From assembly GCA_942492205.1 (NCBI GenBank), contig CALODT010000003.1:186001-250000 (forward strand): DNA of 64,000 nucleotides. Direction: 5' to 3'. Numbering within the stretch: the stretch's first letter is position 1; each line of letters opens with the position of its first letter. The position numbers and the translations under genes are program-made. The stretch comes from UBA1847 sp942492205. GTDB taxonomy: Bacteria > Pseudomonadota > Gammaproteobacteria > Steroidobacterales > Woeseiaceae. The notes beneath the pieces are model-generated. The model was not told the DNA's origin. It worked only from the letters and a program-made list of their open reading frames with translations, and searched no databases. This document shows positions 54,262 to 62,649 of this stretch, piece after piece.

Positions 54262-55341
54262 TCAGGCGCCGGCGTCGACGACGCCGCGGGCAACCTGGTC
54301 GCGCTCGATCGATTCGAACAGCGCTTTGAAATTGCCCTCGCCGAAGCCTTCGTCTTTCTTCCGCTGGATGAATTCGAAGAACGTCGGCCCGATCATGTTG
54401 GCTGAAAAGATCTGCAGCAACAAGCGTGGCTCACCGTCTGCTGTTGTGCCGTCAAGAAGGATTCCACGTGATTTCAGTTCCTCGATCGGCTCGCCATGCC
54501 CGGGCAGCCGGTCTTCGAGCATCTCATAGTAGGCTTCAGGCGGCGCCGTCATGAACTCGATGCCGTGTTGCGCGAGTCGGTCCCAGCACGCGTAAAGGTC
54601 GTCGCAGGACAGGGCGATGTGCTGAATTCCCTCACCGTTGAAGGCCATCAGGTATTCCTCGATCTGGCCGGTGCCCTGCGACGCTTCTTCATTGAGCGGG
54701 ATACGTATGCGGCCGTCCGGAGCGGTCATCGCTTTGGAGAACAGACCGGTGTGCTTGCCCTTGATGTCGAAGTAACGAATTTCGCGAAAATTGAAGATGC
54801 GCTCGTAGAAATCGGCCCAGAAATTCATACGGCCGCGATAGACGTTGTGCGTCAGGTGATCGATTTCCAGGAATCCGCAGCCTTCCGGGTGTCGATCGAC
54901 GCCCTCGATAAACTCGAAGTCTATGTCGTAGATGGTGGCGCCACGGGCGTAGCGGTCAATCAGGTAAAGCGGCGCTCCGCCAATGCCCTTGATAGCCGGC
55001 AGGCGTAACTCCATCGGGCCGGTGGGAATCTCAAGCGGCTGCGCGCCCATCTGCAGCGCGCGCGAGTATGCCTTGTGTGCGTCCTTGACGCGAAACGCCA
55101 TGCCGCAGGCAGACGGACCGTGTTCCTGCGCAAAGTAGAATGCCAGGCTGCCGGGCTCGCGATTGATAATGAAATTGATATCGCCCTGGCGATACAGCGT
55201 TACGTCTTTGGAGCGGTGATTGGCCACCGCAGTAAAACCCATCATTTCGAATGCGGCTTCAAGGACGCCGGGATCCGGCGCGGCAAATTCGACGAACTCG
55301 AAGCCATCCAGGCCCATGGGATTTTCGAACAGGTCAGTCAT
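54262..55341 (-). CDS. hpd: 4-hydroxyphenylpyruvate dioxygenase
   Basis: Hpd converts 4-hydroxyphenylpyruvate to homogentisate. The 359-aa protein has the iron ligands in IDHLTHNVYRG (His), GIQHIALSCDD (His) and GPTFFEFIQRK (Glu), and the family segments GFEFVEFAAPD and FNFREIRYFDIKG. ATG 55341 follows GAGGATTCCGCA and gives the usual length; an upstream in-frame ATG at 55383 is less likely. It heads the catabolic operon and diverges from an Lrp regulator. Confidence 0.96.
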   Translation of the reverse strand: MTDLFENPMGLDGFEFVEFAAPDPGVLEAAFEMMGFTAVANHRSKDVTLYRQGDINFIINREPGSLAFYFAQEHGPSACGMAFRVKDAHKAYSRALQMGAQPLEIPTGPMELRLPAIKGIGGAPLYLIDRYARGATIYDIDFEFIEGVDRHPEGCGFLEIDHLTHNVYRGRMNFWADFYERIFNFREIRYFDIKGKHTGLFSKAMTAPDGRIRIPLNEEASQGTGQIEEYLMAFNGEGIQHIALSCDDLYACWDRLAQHGIEFMTAPPEAYYEMLEDRLPGHGEPIEELKSRGILLDGTTADGEPRLLLQIFSANMIGPTFFEFIQRKKDEGFGEGNFKALFESIERDQVARGVVDAGA

Positions 55342-55485
55342 TGCGGAATCCTCGTCTGCAGGAATTACAAACATTTTCGACATTATGCGCGCCTTTCGCG
55401 GAAAAGGGGCCCAAAAAGCGCATAAAATGCGGTAAAATGGAAACAGAAATTCCGAAAATGGGAAGTCAGTGAAAGAAATGAAAAA

Positions 55486-55953
55486 ATGCGCCTGACCCGA
55501 GCGGATCGCAAGCTGCTGGAGGAACTGCAGCGTGACGCGACACGCAACCAGGCCGAGCTGGCCGAGATCGCCGGCATGTCACGCACGTCGTGCTGGCGGC
55601 GTATCCGGGACTTCGAGGAGTCCGGGCTTATCGAGCGGCAGGTTGCAGTGCTGGATCCGAAGGCGGTCGGCCTCAATATCCAGGTGCTGTTGCTGGTCAC
55701 GATGACCGAGCACACCGACGAAAACCGACACAGCTTCGAACAGCATGTGTCGGTGCTGCCCGAGGTCACCGAGTGCTTCTCCGTATCGGGAGATCGCGAT
55801 TACCTGCTGCATGTCGTTGTGCAGGACATGGACACCTACAATGACTTCCTGAACGGCCAGATTCTGCGCCATGTCGCGGTGCGCTCTGCGAGTTCGACCT
55901 TCGTCCTGCGACGCGTGAAATACACGACCGCGCTGCCTTTGGCGACTCGATAG
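55486..55953 (+). CDS. Lrp/AsnC-family transcriptional regulator
   Basis: The 155-aa protein has an N-terminal helix-turn-helix (RKLLEELQRDATRNQAELAE, SRTSCWRRIRDFEESGLIER) and a C-terminal RAM ligand domain (LPEVTECFSVSGDRDYLLHV, FVLRRVKYTTALPL). It diverges from hpd over an AT-rich 144-base spacer, so it most likely senses an aromatic amino acid and regulates the tyrosine operon; that is inference from position. Confidence 0.92.
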   Translation: MRLTRADRKLLEELQRDATRNQAELAEIAGMSRTSCWRRIRDFEESGLIERQVAVLDPKAVGLNIQVLLLVTMTEHTDENRHSFEQHVSVLPEVTECFSVSGDRDYLLHVVVQDMDTYNDFLNGQILRHVAVRSASSTFVLRRVKYTTALPLATR

Positions 55954-56075
55954 TTGGCTCGCAACTACAGCACTAAAGCCTGGCGATAGCACACAACAGA
56001 CCGGGAACAAGGATACCCGTTGGCCGACGACGGCCGTTCCATGCCGCTGGCCAGGCGCGCTCAACCTGAAAACCG

Positions 56076-56106
56076 GCCGCTCGAACGGCGGCTTTCTGGG
56101 TATCAT
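56076..56106 (+). repeat. Intergenic repeat copy A
   Basis: A 31-base sequence starting GCCGCTCGAACGGCGGCTTT. It matches a second copy at 58890-58920 with 28 identical bases. The GCCGCTCGA...CGGC core is a short inverted repeat. Confidence 0.6.
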
Positions 56107-56217
56107 GAACTGGCGTTACGGATTATTGACGGGCCCGCACGCGACCGGATGCATCTGGCCACCGTCTGGAAGCCTGCTCTACGGCCTTTTGCCACGTCGC
56201 ACTACAGGAGTACAACG

Positions 56218-56583
56218 ATGAGCTACATCGATGGATTTGTGATTGCGGTACCGACCGCGAACAAGCAAGAATTTATCAAGCACGCCAAGTCAGTCGACAC
56301 AATTTTCACGGAATTCGGCGCAACACGGGTTGTCGAGTGCTGGGCTGACGATGTGCCTGAAGGGAAAGTCACCGATTTTGGCAAAGCGGTTCAGGCGACA
56401 GAGGATGAAACGGTGGTCTTCTCCTGGATCGAATGGCCAGACAAGGAAACTCGCGACGTCGCCATGAAGTCGATGATGTCTGACGACTTTAGTGACGAGC
56501 GGATGGATCCGACGAAGAATCCGATGCCGTTCGATGGCAAGCGCCTGATCTTCGGCGGATTCAAACCGATAGTCGAACTATAG
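56218..56583 (+). CDS. DUF1428 family protein
   Basis: The 121-aa protein (SYIDGFVIAVPTANKQEFIK, WADDVPEGKVTDFGKAVQAT, ETVVFSWIEWPDKETRDVAM, MPFDGKRLIFGGFKPIVEL) matches the YbaA/DUF1428 family along its whole length. Its fold is a dimeric ferredoxin-like barrel and its function is unknown. ATG 56218 follows CAGGAG; a longer frame from 56020 lacks support. Confidence 0.9.
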   Translation: MSYIDGFVIAVPTANKQEFIKHAKSVDTIFTEFGATRVVECWADDVPEGKVTDFGKAVQATEDETVVFSWIEWPDKETRDVAMKSMMSDDFSDERMDPTKNPMPFDGKRLIFGGFKPIVEL

Positions 56584-56799
56584 AGCCCGGGAATTCGTCG
56601 ACACTATCCGCCGGGACCATGCTGTCCTTGTCCTGACCAACTCGTAACTGTCGGTCAGCGAGAAACTGGTTTTGGCGGCTGCTCCAGGTCGCAAAGCAAC
56701 CCGTCGAGAAGACTTCCAAATTCATGTCGCAAGAGCTACTTAAGCAAACCTGGCCGATGTCGGCTTCTGGCCGCTCTGAGAGGCTCGCCCGGTTCACGG

Positions 56800-56805
56800 T
56801 ATAAT
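56800..56805 (+). promoter_or_regulatory. Consensus -10 box before the hypothetical gene at 56870
   Basis: A perfect TATAAT lies 64 bases upstream of the TTG start codon. No good -35 hexamer is seen at 16-18 bases, so the promoter call is tentative. Confidence 0.45.
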
Positions 56806-56869
56806 TTCTGCACGCTAGTGCGTGGCGGTCGTTCAAGCCTGCCAACCGATTCTCTCAAAGGAGGTCCGA

Positions 56870-57835
56870 TTGAGTCAGTCTCCGAGATTCAAAATAACGG
56901 CGGCCATCTTCCTGATTGCCATCGCCGCAGTCTTATTGACGAGTCTGCGTTTCTTTTCTGATGACCCAAAAGATGCGAGCGATGTTCGCTCGAATAATGG
57001 TCCCGAAGAAATCAATGATCGCGATGACGACCCGGCGATTTACGATCCTCCGGCCACGCCTACCGAAACGCTTGACGGTGAGTCAGCGCCCTGCCTGACG
57101 CTCGAGCAGCTGGAAGGTCACCCCGTTGTCGCTCAAGACGCCTATCGTTACGAGGCAGTCATTGACTCTGGACCCGTCATTGCGGCCTATCGTGGTCTTT
57201 CCGAACAAGAGCTTCAAGACCTGGCGGGGCAGGGGGATTCTGCGGCAATGGCTGTGCTTGGAGCCATGTCGATCATGCGAGCGCGGGACTTGCCCGAGGA
57301 CAAGGCTGTCTCCTTTTTGATGTTTGAAGATCCAGCGTTACTGAGTTTCACGTTCTCTCGACCCTTTTCACCCGAGTTCATTGATCACATGACGCAGGCA
57401 AGACAATGGTTCTATAAGGCCGCGTTGCATGGACGCGTTATGGTGCTATATCGAGTCGGCGGGGCATTGGTCTTTGAGCAAGGCGGTCCTGTGGAACTCG
57501 GATGGATTGGCAAGGAAGAGTACGACGGCTTGTCGACTTACGAGAAGACGGCTCTAGACCCGTCCAACGTTTATAACGTGCTGGCCTACGAAGTAGCGCC
57601 AGGCCTCAAGAGCGGGCCTAACGGAGAGCTAGTGTCGACGTTGATGCCTCGTACAGAGCGACAAAAGGTCATCGTCGATGAGCTTGTCGCGCAATTCGAG
57701 CGCGACCTGCAGGATGCTGCTCTACCGCCCATCGTTGTATCGGAATCAAGCATGCCGTCACTTGACGAGCTTATCTTGCTTCTCTGCGACAGCGAGCGAC
57801 AAAGACTTGAGGAGTTAAAAGAGAATGTCCGCTAA
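56870..57835 (+). CDS. Hypothetical protein with N-terminal membrane anchor
   Basis: A 321-aa product starting at TTG 56870, with a very strong Shine-Dalgarno (AAAGGAGG) five bases upstream, which decides the start. It has one N-terminal hydrophobic segment (ITAAIFLIAIAAVLLTSLRF), an acidic linker (DRDDDPAIYDPP) and a helical domain with Sel1/TPR-like pieces (DLAGQGDSAAMAVLGAMSIM, ARQWFYKAALHGRVMVLYRV). It is probably a periplasmic anchored protein. Base composition is lower in GC than its neighbours, hinting at acquired DNA. Confidence 0.75.
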   Translation: MSQSPRFKITAAIFLIAIAAVLLTSLRFFSDDPKDASDVRSNNGPEEINDRDDDPAIYDPPATPTETLDGESAPCLTLEQLEGHPVVAQDAYRYEAVIDSGPVIAAYRGLSEQELQDLAGQGDSAAMAVLGAMSIMRARDLPEDKAVSFLMFEDPALLSFTFSRPFSPEFIDHMTQARQWFYKAALHGRVMVLYRVGGALVFEQGGPVELGWIGKEEYDGLSTYEKTALDPSNVYNVLAYEVAPGLKSGPNGELVSTLMPRTERQKVIVDELVAQFERDLQDAALPPIVVSESSMPSLDELILLLCDSERQRLEELKENVR

Positions 57836-57937
57836 CAGCCGGAAGCCGTTCAGGTGTTAGCACTACGGACGACTGCCCCGACCTGAAGCGCTCCACCATA
57901 CGTCACGCTATCCGACAGCCCAGAAAGGAGACCGAAG

Positions 57938-58345
57938 ATTCAAGCATCGCTGACTGTTCGAGTTTTTTGTGGAGTGCTGGGTTTCACTGGCGTCGCAGCT
58001 ATTGCCATCAACGCCTACCTGGAAGGCGGCCTAGAGTTGGACTTCATGCTGTTCAGCAGCACGCTAGGCGCATTTTTCTTCCTCTATGTCGCATTTTTCG
58101 GTGCACTTCCATGGGGCATGTCCGGGGACCGTGACAGCGAGAAGGGGAAGATGTCCAGGACCAAATGGCAGGTGTTCGGGTCCGCATTCGTTGTTTTCCT
58201 GCTCATGGCAACGTCGTTCTTATCGAAGAAAGGCGTATTCGAAGAAGCGAATCTGGTCATCCTCGGCATGGTTGGCATTCTGTTCGCTCTTGTTGGCTTG
58301 GCGCTGTACTTTTTTGTCAAAGATCGCCCCGACGACCTTCGCTAG
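57938..58345 (+). CDS. Hypothetical membrane protein, possible ATT start
   Basis: The product has three or four hydrophobic segments (VFCGVLGFTGVAAIAINAYL, LGAFFFLYVAFFGALPWGM, FGSAFVVFLLMATSFLS, LGMVGILFALVGLALYFFV). The first normal start codon is GTG 57974, which lies inside the first helix and lacks a ribosome site. A strong AAAGGAG ends seven bases before an in-frame ATT at 57938, which would give 135 aa and a complete first helix. No family is recognised. It lies about 100 bases after the previous hypothetical gene. Confidence 0.65.
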   Translation: MQASLTVRVFCGVLGFTGVAAIAINAYLEGGLELDFMLFSSTLGAFFFLYVAFFGALPWGMSGDRDSEKGKMSRTKWQVFGSAFVVFLLMATSFLSKKGVFEEANLVILGMVGILFALVGLALYFFVKDRPDDLR

Positions 58346-58539
58346 AATTGCGCAGACCAGACGTCCGTTAATGGCAGGCAGGAGACCGTCACTCTGGCTG
58401 ATTGTTCACGGCTGGCAAGCGTTCGAGAAAAGCCCGTCGAGTGATAAACTACGCAGAGACAGCCACTGATCCAAAACGGACCATTCGTGCTCTGCTGGCT
58501 TCTACCGACTTCGACCGGAATTGTAGGTGTCAGTTGACG

Positions 58540-58567
58540 CATAAGTTGTCGCAAACGACAGCTTATG
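58540..58567 (+). repeat. Inverted repeat 1 (CATAAGTTGTCG)
   Basis: CATAAGTTGTCG and CGACAGCTTATG face each other across the 4-base loop CAAA; the arms pair with one T-G wobble. The half-site recurs in inverted repeat 2 about 80 bases downstream. Confidence 0.85.
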
Positions 58568-58592
58568 ACGACAAGGACAGTCGATACGCCTA

Positions 58593-58634
58593 AAAGAGCC
58601 GCTTGCCCAAAAGGGGTAAGTGGCTCTTTTTTTT
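58593..58634 (+). terminator. Rho-independent terminator
   Basis: AAAGAGCC pairs with GGCTCTTT, with an inner stem CTT...AAG and CCC...GGG around an AAAA loop, followed by a run of eight T. No gene ends immediately upstream; the nearest plus-strand gene stops about 250 bases earlier, so an unannotated transcript may end here. Confidence 0.85.
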
Positions 58635-58644
58635 GATTTTATTT

Positions 58645-58697
58645 TTTCGATACTCATAAGCTGTCGCCACATCAGCGACAACTTATGAGTATCGAAA
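58645..58697 (+). repeat. Inverted repeat 2 with 23-base arms
   Basis: The arm 58645-58667 pairs with 58675-58697 across a 7-base loop, with a single mismatch. Each arm contains the CATAAG-C/T-TGTCGC half-site also found in inverted repeat 1. The pair flanks the terminator on its downstream side. Confidence 0.9.
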
Positions 58698-58889
58698 TTG
58701 GCAATTTCTAAGTACCTCGAGTCTGTTCGGATTCGCCGAAAACTTGGGGTTGGGTGAAAAGCGATAAGAGCGATTATCGTCGCAAGCGAGGCAGGGCAAG
58801 CGAATAGAACCGGCCAATACTCACCGCATGAGCTTCTCACGAACGGCCGCTTTCGACGAATGGCGAGGTCTGCTATACCCTCAATACCA

Positions 58890-58920
58890 GCCGCTCGAGC
58901 GGCTGCTTTCGGGGTATCAT
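58890..58920 (+). repeat. Intergenic repeat copy B
   Basis: A 31-base sequence starting GCCGCTCGAGCGGCTGCTTT that matches copy A at 56076 with 28 identical bases. The core GCCGCTCGAGCGGC is a perfect 14-base palindrome in this copy. Confidence 0.65.
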
Positions 58921-59710
58921 TGAGTTCCGCTAATGACCCGTTGCGGTCGACACCGAAACAAGGAAGAGCTATGTGGGCCTCCACGGGGGACGGGAGCAGC
59001 CGCTCAGAATAGCGGCAGCGATTAGCGCTTTTCGGCCGCACGTCCGCCAGGCTGACAATGAGCTTTTCCTTTGAAACGCGAGCGATGTAAAGACCGAACC
59101 GCCGAGATGGGACAACTCAAATCTTGGATTATCGGAATCTTCGCCTGTCATTCACCGGCGAGAGTTGTTTGCTGGCTAGTCGCATAGTCTTGGCAAGGAG
59201 AGATGACGCTGGAACCAAGCTCGATAGGCTGTCAAGATAGCCGCGATGAGATAACTGTGTGCTTGAGGTTATTGTCATACTTTCGTGACGCGCCCGTGCC
59301 TACTTCTGCGAGTTGTGTCAAGGTATGCTGATTGATCGAGCTTCCGATCTCATGTCGCTTCTGCGCATAATCGCCTTGTCGTTGTGGCGTCGAATGCCGA
59401 GACGTTGCAAAGTGTAAGGAAACCGTTATCGTCGTGTCGGTGCTGGTCAATTTTCTTCGGGTGTTTCAGGGAAGCGTGACCGACCGAATCTACGACTGGC
59501 GGTTGCAGCAAGCGAAAGGTCGTAAAAAACCAGATTCAGTGCGGACAGATTGCCTCAGACAATGCGTAGGCAGATCATCGTCCAGAGCAATGGACGCTGT
59601 GAGAGCAGCTCGCGTGGTGCACGTAGTCGATTTTGACGAGGCGCTAAATTCTATGGCGCTAATTTCGCATGGGTAATGGGAATGATGGCGATACGGGTTA
59701 GGTTTTTATA

Positions 59711-59734
59711 TTTTTTTTTTTTTTTTTTTTTTTT
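59711..59734. repeat. Homopolymer run of 24 T
   Basis: Twenty-four consecutive T in a GC-rich genome, preceded by GGTTTTTATA and without a GC-rich stem before it, so it is not a standard terminator. Confidence 0.9.
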
Positions 59735-60312
59735 ATTCAATCGATCTCGTGCTTAGTTAAGGCCGTATTTTAGCTACCCTGCACTACCGAGCGGCAGTAC
59801 ATCAGAAGAATACTAGTCGACGCTGACCGCTTCTGGCCGTTTGCAGACCGTCGCCACTATCCTAAAGCAGACACTAAAACGGCCGCTCCCAGGAAATGCA
59901 GTCGTTCAACGCGGGGGCAAGCACGCGTCAATCCGCCGTGTGAGCACGCATTGCGTGCTGCCAGCAGTCGTGTTCCGCCTGATTTTCGCGAGGCGTAAGC
60001 GTGCCGGTCGCAAGCTTTATCGCTTTTGCACGGCCATTTCAGCTGCGCATTTTGTAAAGAACGCGATTCGAACGGCCGCGCGTATGTGACCGAGCGCACA
60101 AATTCGCGTTTTGTCCGCTGTGTTGCGGCGCCGCAACAAAATGGTCACAAGCAGCAACCAAGGCAACGGCCCGTTGTCGCGCGACCGCAAGTGTTCCGAT
60201 GGCCGTCCTCTTCTTCCATAATTCTGCGGGATTGATCACCGACGCCGTCTATTTTGCCTTGCTAATTCTTCGCTACGGGTTTTTTTTCTTGTAACGGTAC
60301 GGAGCGAGGAAC

Positions 60313-60576
60313 ATGAAAGGCTTAGTTGTAATAGCAGCGGCATTGCTGGTCGGCTGCGCCCCAACCAAGACGCTTGAAGAACTGGAGTTCGCGGCACTGG
60401 CGTCGGGTGACTGGTCGGCCGTCGAAAAGCGTGAACAGAATATCGAGCGGCGCAAAAGAGAGCGCAGCGTAAGTTGCGGATCCGACTCGGTTCCTGTCTG
60501 CAGCGAGCGAGCCAGAGGCCTGGTCTGCAAGTGCTGGTCGCAGCAGGACCTTGCGGAATGGATGGGCGCCCTCTAG
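60313..60576 (+). CDS. Small lipoprotein
   Basis: The 87-aa protein has a lipobox signal (MKGLVVIAAALLVGCAPTKT, Cys15), followed by a short helical region (LEELEFAALASGDWSAVEKR) and a C-terminal part with four cysteines (SCGSDSVPVCSERARGLVCK and the next CW). ATG 60313 follows GCGAGGAAC. Asp is absent at position +2 after the lipid cysteine (Ala), so outer-membrane sorting is expected. Function unknown. It converges on glgX. Confidence 0.75.
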   Translation: MKGLVVIAAALLVGCAPTKTLEELEFAALASGDWSAVEKREQNIERRKRERSVSCGSDSVPVCSERARGLVCKCWSQQDLAEWMGAL

Positions 60577-60602
60577 AAGGCGGCCAGATCACCAGACGCC
60601 GA

Positions 60603-62649
60603 TCAGATCGACGTTAGCAGGGTGACGGACAACGCCGGCACGGTCACTTCTCGGCCAGCAACTTTGGCATCTGACGGCCCGGCCGTAGAAAAAGCCCTGT
60701 GCCAGTTCGCCGCATTCCTCGTTTCGGGAAGCGTGAGGTTCAACGCCTCGTTGTCACGATTGATAATAATGACCAGCGCGCTCCCGGGTTCGCCCGTGCT
60801 TGTCTCCTCGATCAGTACGGCGAAGGTGTCACTGACAGCCCATTCCTCACTCTTCTTCGCTTCACCGTGCTTGTTGATCCAGCGCATTTCGATCGTACCT
60901 GGATGCTGCTTTAACAGACCGTGCACATAATCGTCTATTCGTAGCAGGGCGTATTCGCGCCTCAGCCAGATCAACTCGCGAACCTGTTCGAGAAAGTCCG
61001 GATCATCATCGATCAACGTCCAGTCCAACCAGCAGGTCTCGTTGTCCTGCGCGTAGCCGTTATTGTTGCCGTTCTGCGTGTTGCCGAATTCGTCGCCAGC
61101 CAGCAGCAGTGGCGTGCCTTGCGATAGCAGCAGTGTGGCTAGCAGGTTTAGCCGCTGGCGACGCCGAATCGCGTTGATGCCATCGTCTGACGTTTCGCCT
61201 TCAGCGCCGTAATTGCTGCTGTAGTTGTGCGCATGGCCGTCCCGATTGTCTTCGCCATTCGCCTCGTTGTGTCGATGTTCATAGCTGACCGTGTCACGCA
61301 ACGTGAAACCATCATGCGCGGTGATGAGGTTGACACTCGCGAGGGGACGCCGCAGGCTTGCTTCGAAAAGGTCCGCAGAGCCGCGCAGCCGCATTGCGAG
61401 GTCGCCGCTCTTGCCATCGTCGCCGCGCCAGAACTGCCGTACGTCGTCCCGGAACCGATCGTTCCATTCCGCCCAGCGTGGCGGAAAGTGGCCCAGCTGA
61501 TAGCCGCCAGGACCGGGGTCCCATGGCTCGGCGATGAGCTTTGCATTGCGCAACGCCGGGTGATTGCTAATGTCTGACAGTACGGGGTGCGTGGGTGAAA
61601 ACCCATCCCGCCGTCTGCCGAGTACTGTTGCGAGGTCGAATCGAAAGCCGTCGACACCCATCGTACTGGTCCAGTACTCAAGGCTGTCGAGCATCATCTG
61701 GCGGACGCGAATATGATCGAAATCTACGGTATTGCCGCAGCCGGTGTCATTGATGTAGACGCCCTGGTCGCCGGGTTGAGTTCGATAATAGGCGAGGTTG
61801 TCGATGCCCCGGAAGCTGAGAGATGGCCCCAGGTGGTTGCCTTCGCCCGTGTGGTTATAGGCGACGTCCAGTATCACTTCCAGGCCGGCTTCGTGCAGCG
61901 CGCGCACCATGTCGCGGAATTCGCTGACACTGTCGCCGCGTGCGTAGCGCTGCATCGGCGCAAAAAAACCAACCGTGTTGTAGCCCCAGAAATTTCGCAG
62001 ACCAAGCTCCACGAGGTGGTGCTCGTCAACAAACGTGTGCACCGGCATCAGCTCGACCGACGTCACGCCGAGAGCCTTCAGGTACTGCAGCACGTCTTTT
62101 TGCCGCAGACCGTCAAAGGTGCCGCGCGAGGCTTCTTCGATTGCGGGGTGCAGCATCGTGTAGCCGCGCACGTTGCACTCGTAGAAAACCGTATCCGCCC
62201 AGGGAATTCTGGGTGCAGGCGTGATGGTGTCTTCGATCGTTGCGCGCACCACGCTTTTTGGTACATACGGCGCGCTGTCTCTGCTGTTGATCAGCATCTC
62301 GTCGCCACCGCCTACATAGTCGAAAATGGCGGGGTGCCAATTCAGTTCGCCGGCAATCTCGCGGGCATAGGGATCCAGCAGCAGCTTGGCTGCATTGCAG
62401 CGCAGCCCCTTGGCAGGATCGTAAGGACCGTGAATGCGGTAGCCATAGTGCTGGCCGGCGACCGCAGCCAGGAAGGTAGCCGTTCCAGACGCCGTCCTGG
62501 CAGTCAGGCATGTGGTGGATCTGCACCTGCTGTCCGTTGCTGTCAAACAGGCACAACTCGACGCCGTCCGCGACGGCGGAGTAAATCGCGAAATTGGTCC
62601 CGGATTCATCGGGAGTCGCCCCTAAAAGATCGGGATTACCGGCGTGCAT
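60603..62649 (-). CDS. glgX: Glycogen debranching enzyme GlgX, with a frameshift near the N-terminus
   Basis: GlgX removes short branches left by glycogen phosphorylase. The main frame holds the GH13 catalytic residues: Asp in DGFRFDLATVLG, Glu in KLIAEPWDPGPGGYQLGHFP and Asp in ITAHDGFTLRDTVSY, plus ILDVAYNHTGEGN. The first 58 residues (MHAGNPDLLGATPDESGTNF ... QDGVWNGYLP) lie in another frame. An extra base in 62471-62478 joins them to AAVAGQHYGYRIHGPYDP. ATG 62649 overlaps the glgP stop (TGATG). The frameshift is probably a base-call error. Confidence 0.92.

Larger units (their letters stand above)
58346..60312. other. Gene-poor segment with structured repeats
   Basis: About 2 kb with no frame that looks like a protein on either strand; the longest frames read through the inverted repeats and match no motif. 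It holds two long inverted repeats around a terminator (58540-58697), an intergenic repeat copy (58890), several GGCCGCT-rich fragments (near 58846, 59880, 60072), and a run of 24 T (59711-59734). It looks like a graveyard of mobile or repeat sequences. Confidence 0.6.

Noticed and set aside
58502..59041. A 179-codon minus-strand frame in the gene-poor region
   Set aside because: It runs straight through both inverted repeats and the terminator and resembles no protein.
59434..59676. An 80-codon plus-strand frame before the T tract
   Set aside because: No ribosome site, no motif, low-complexity basic composition; most likely chance.
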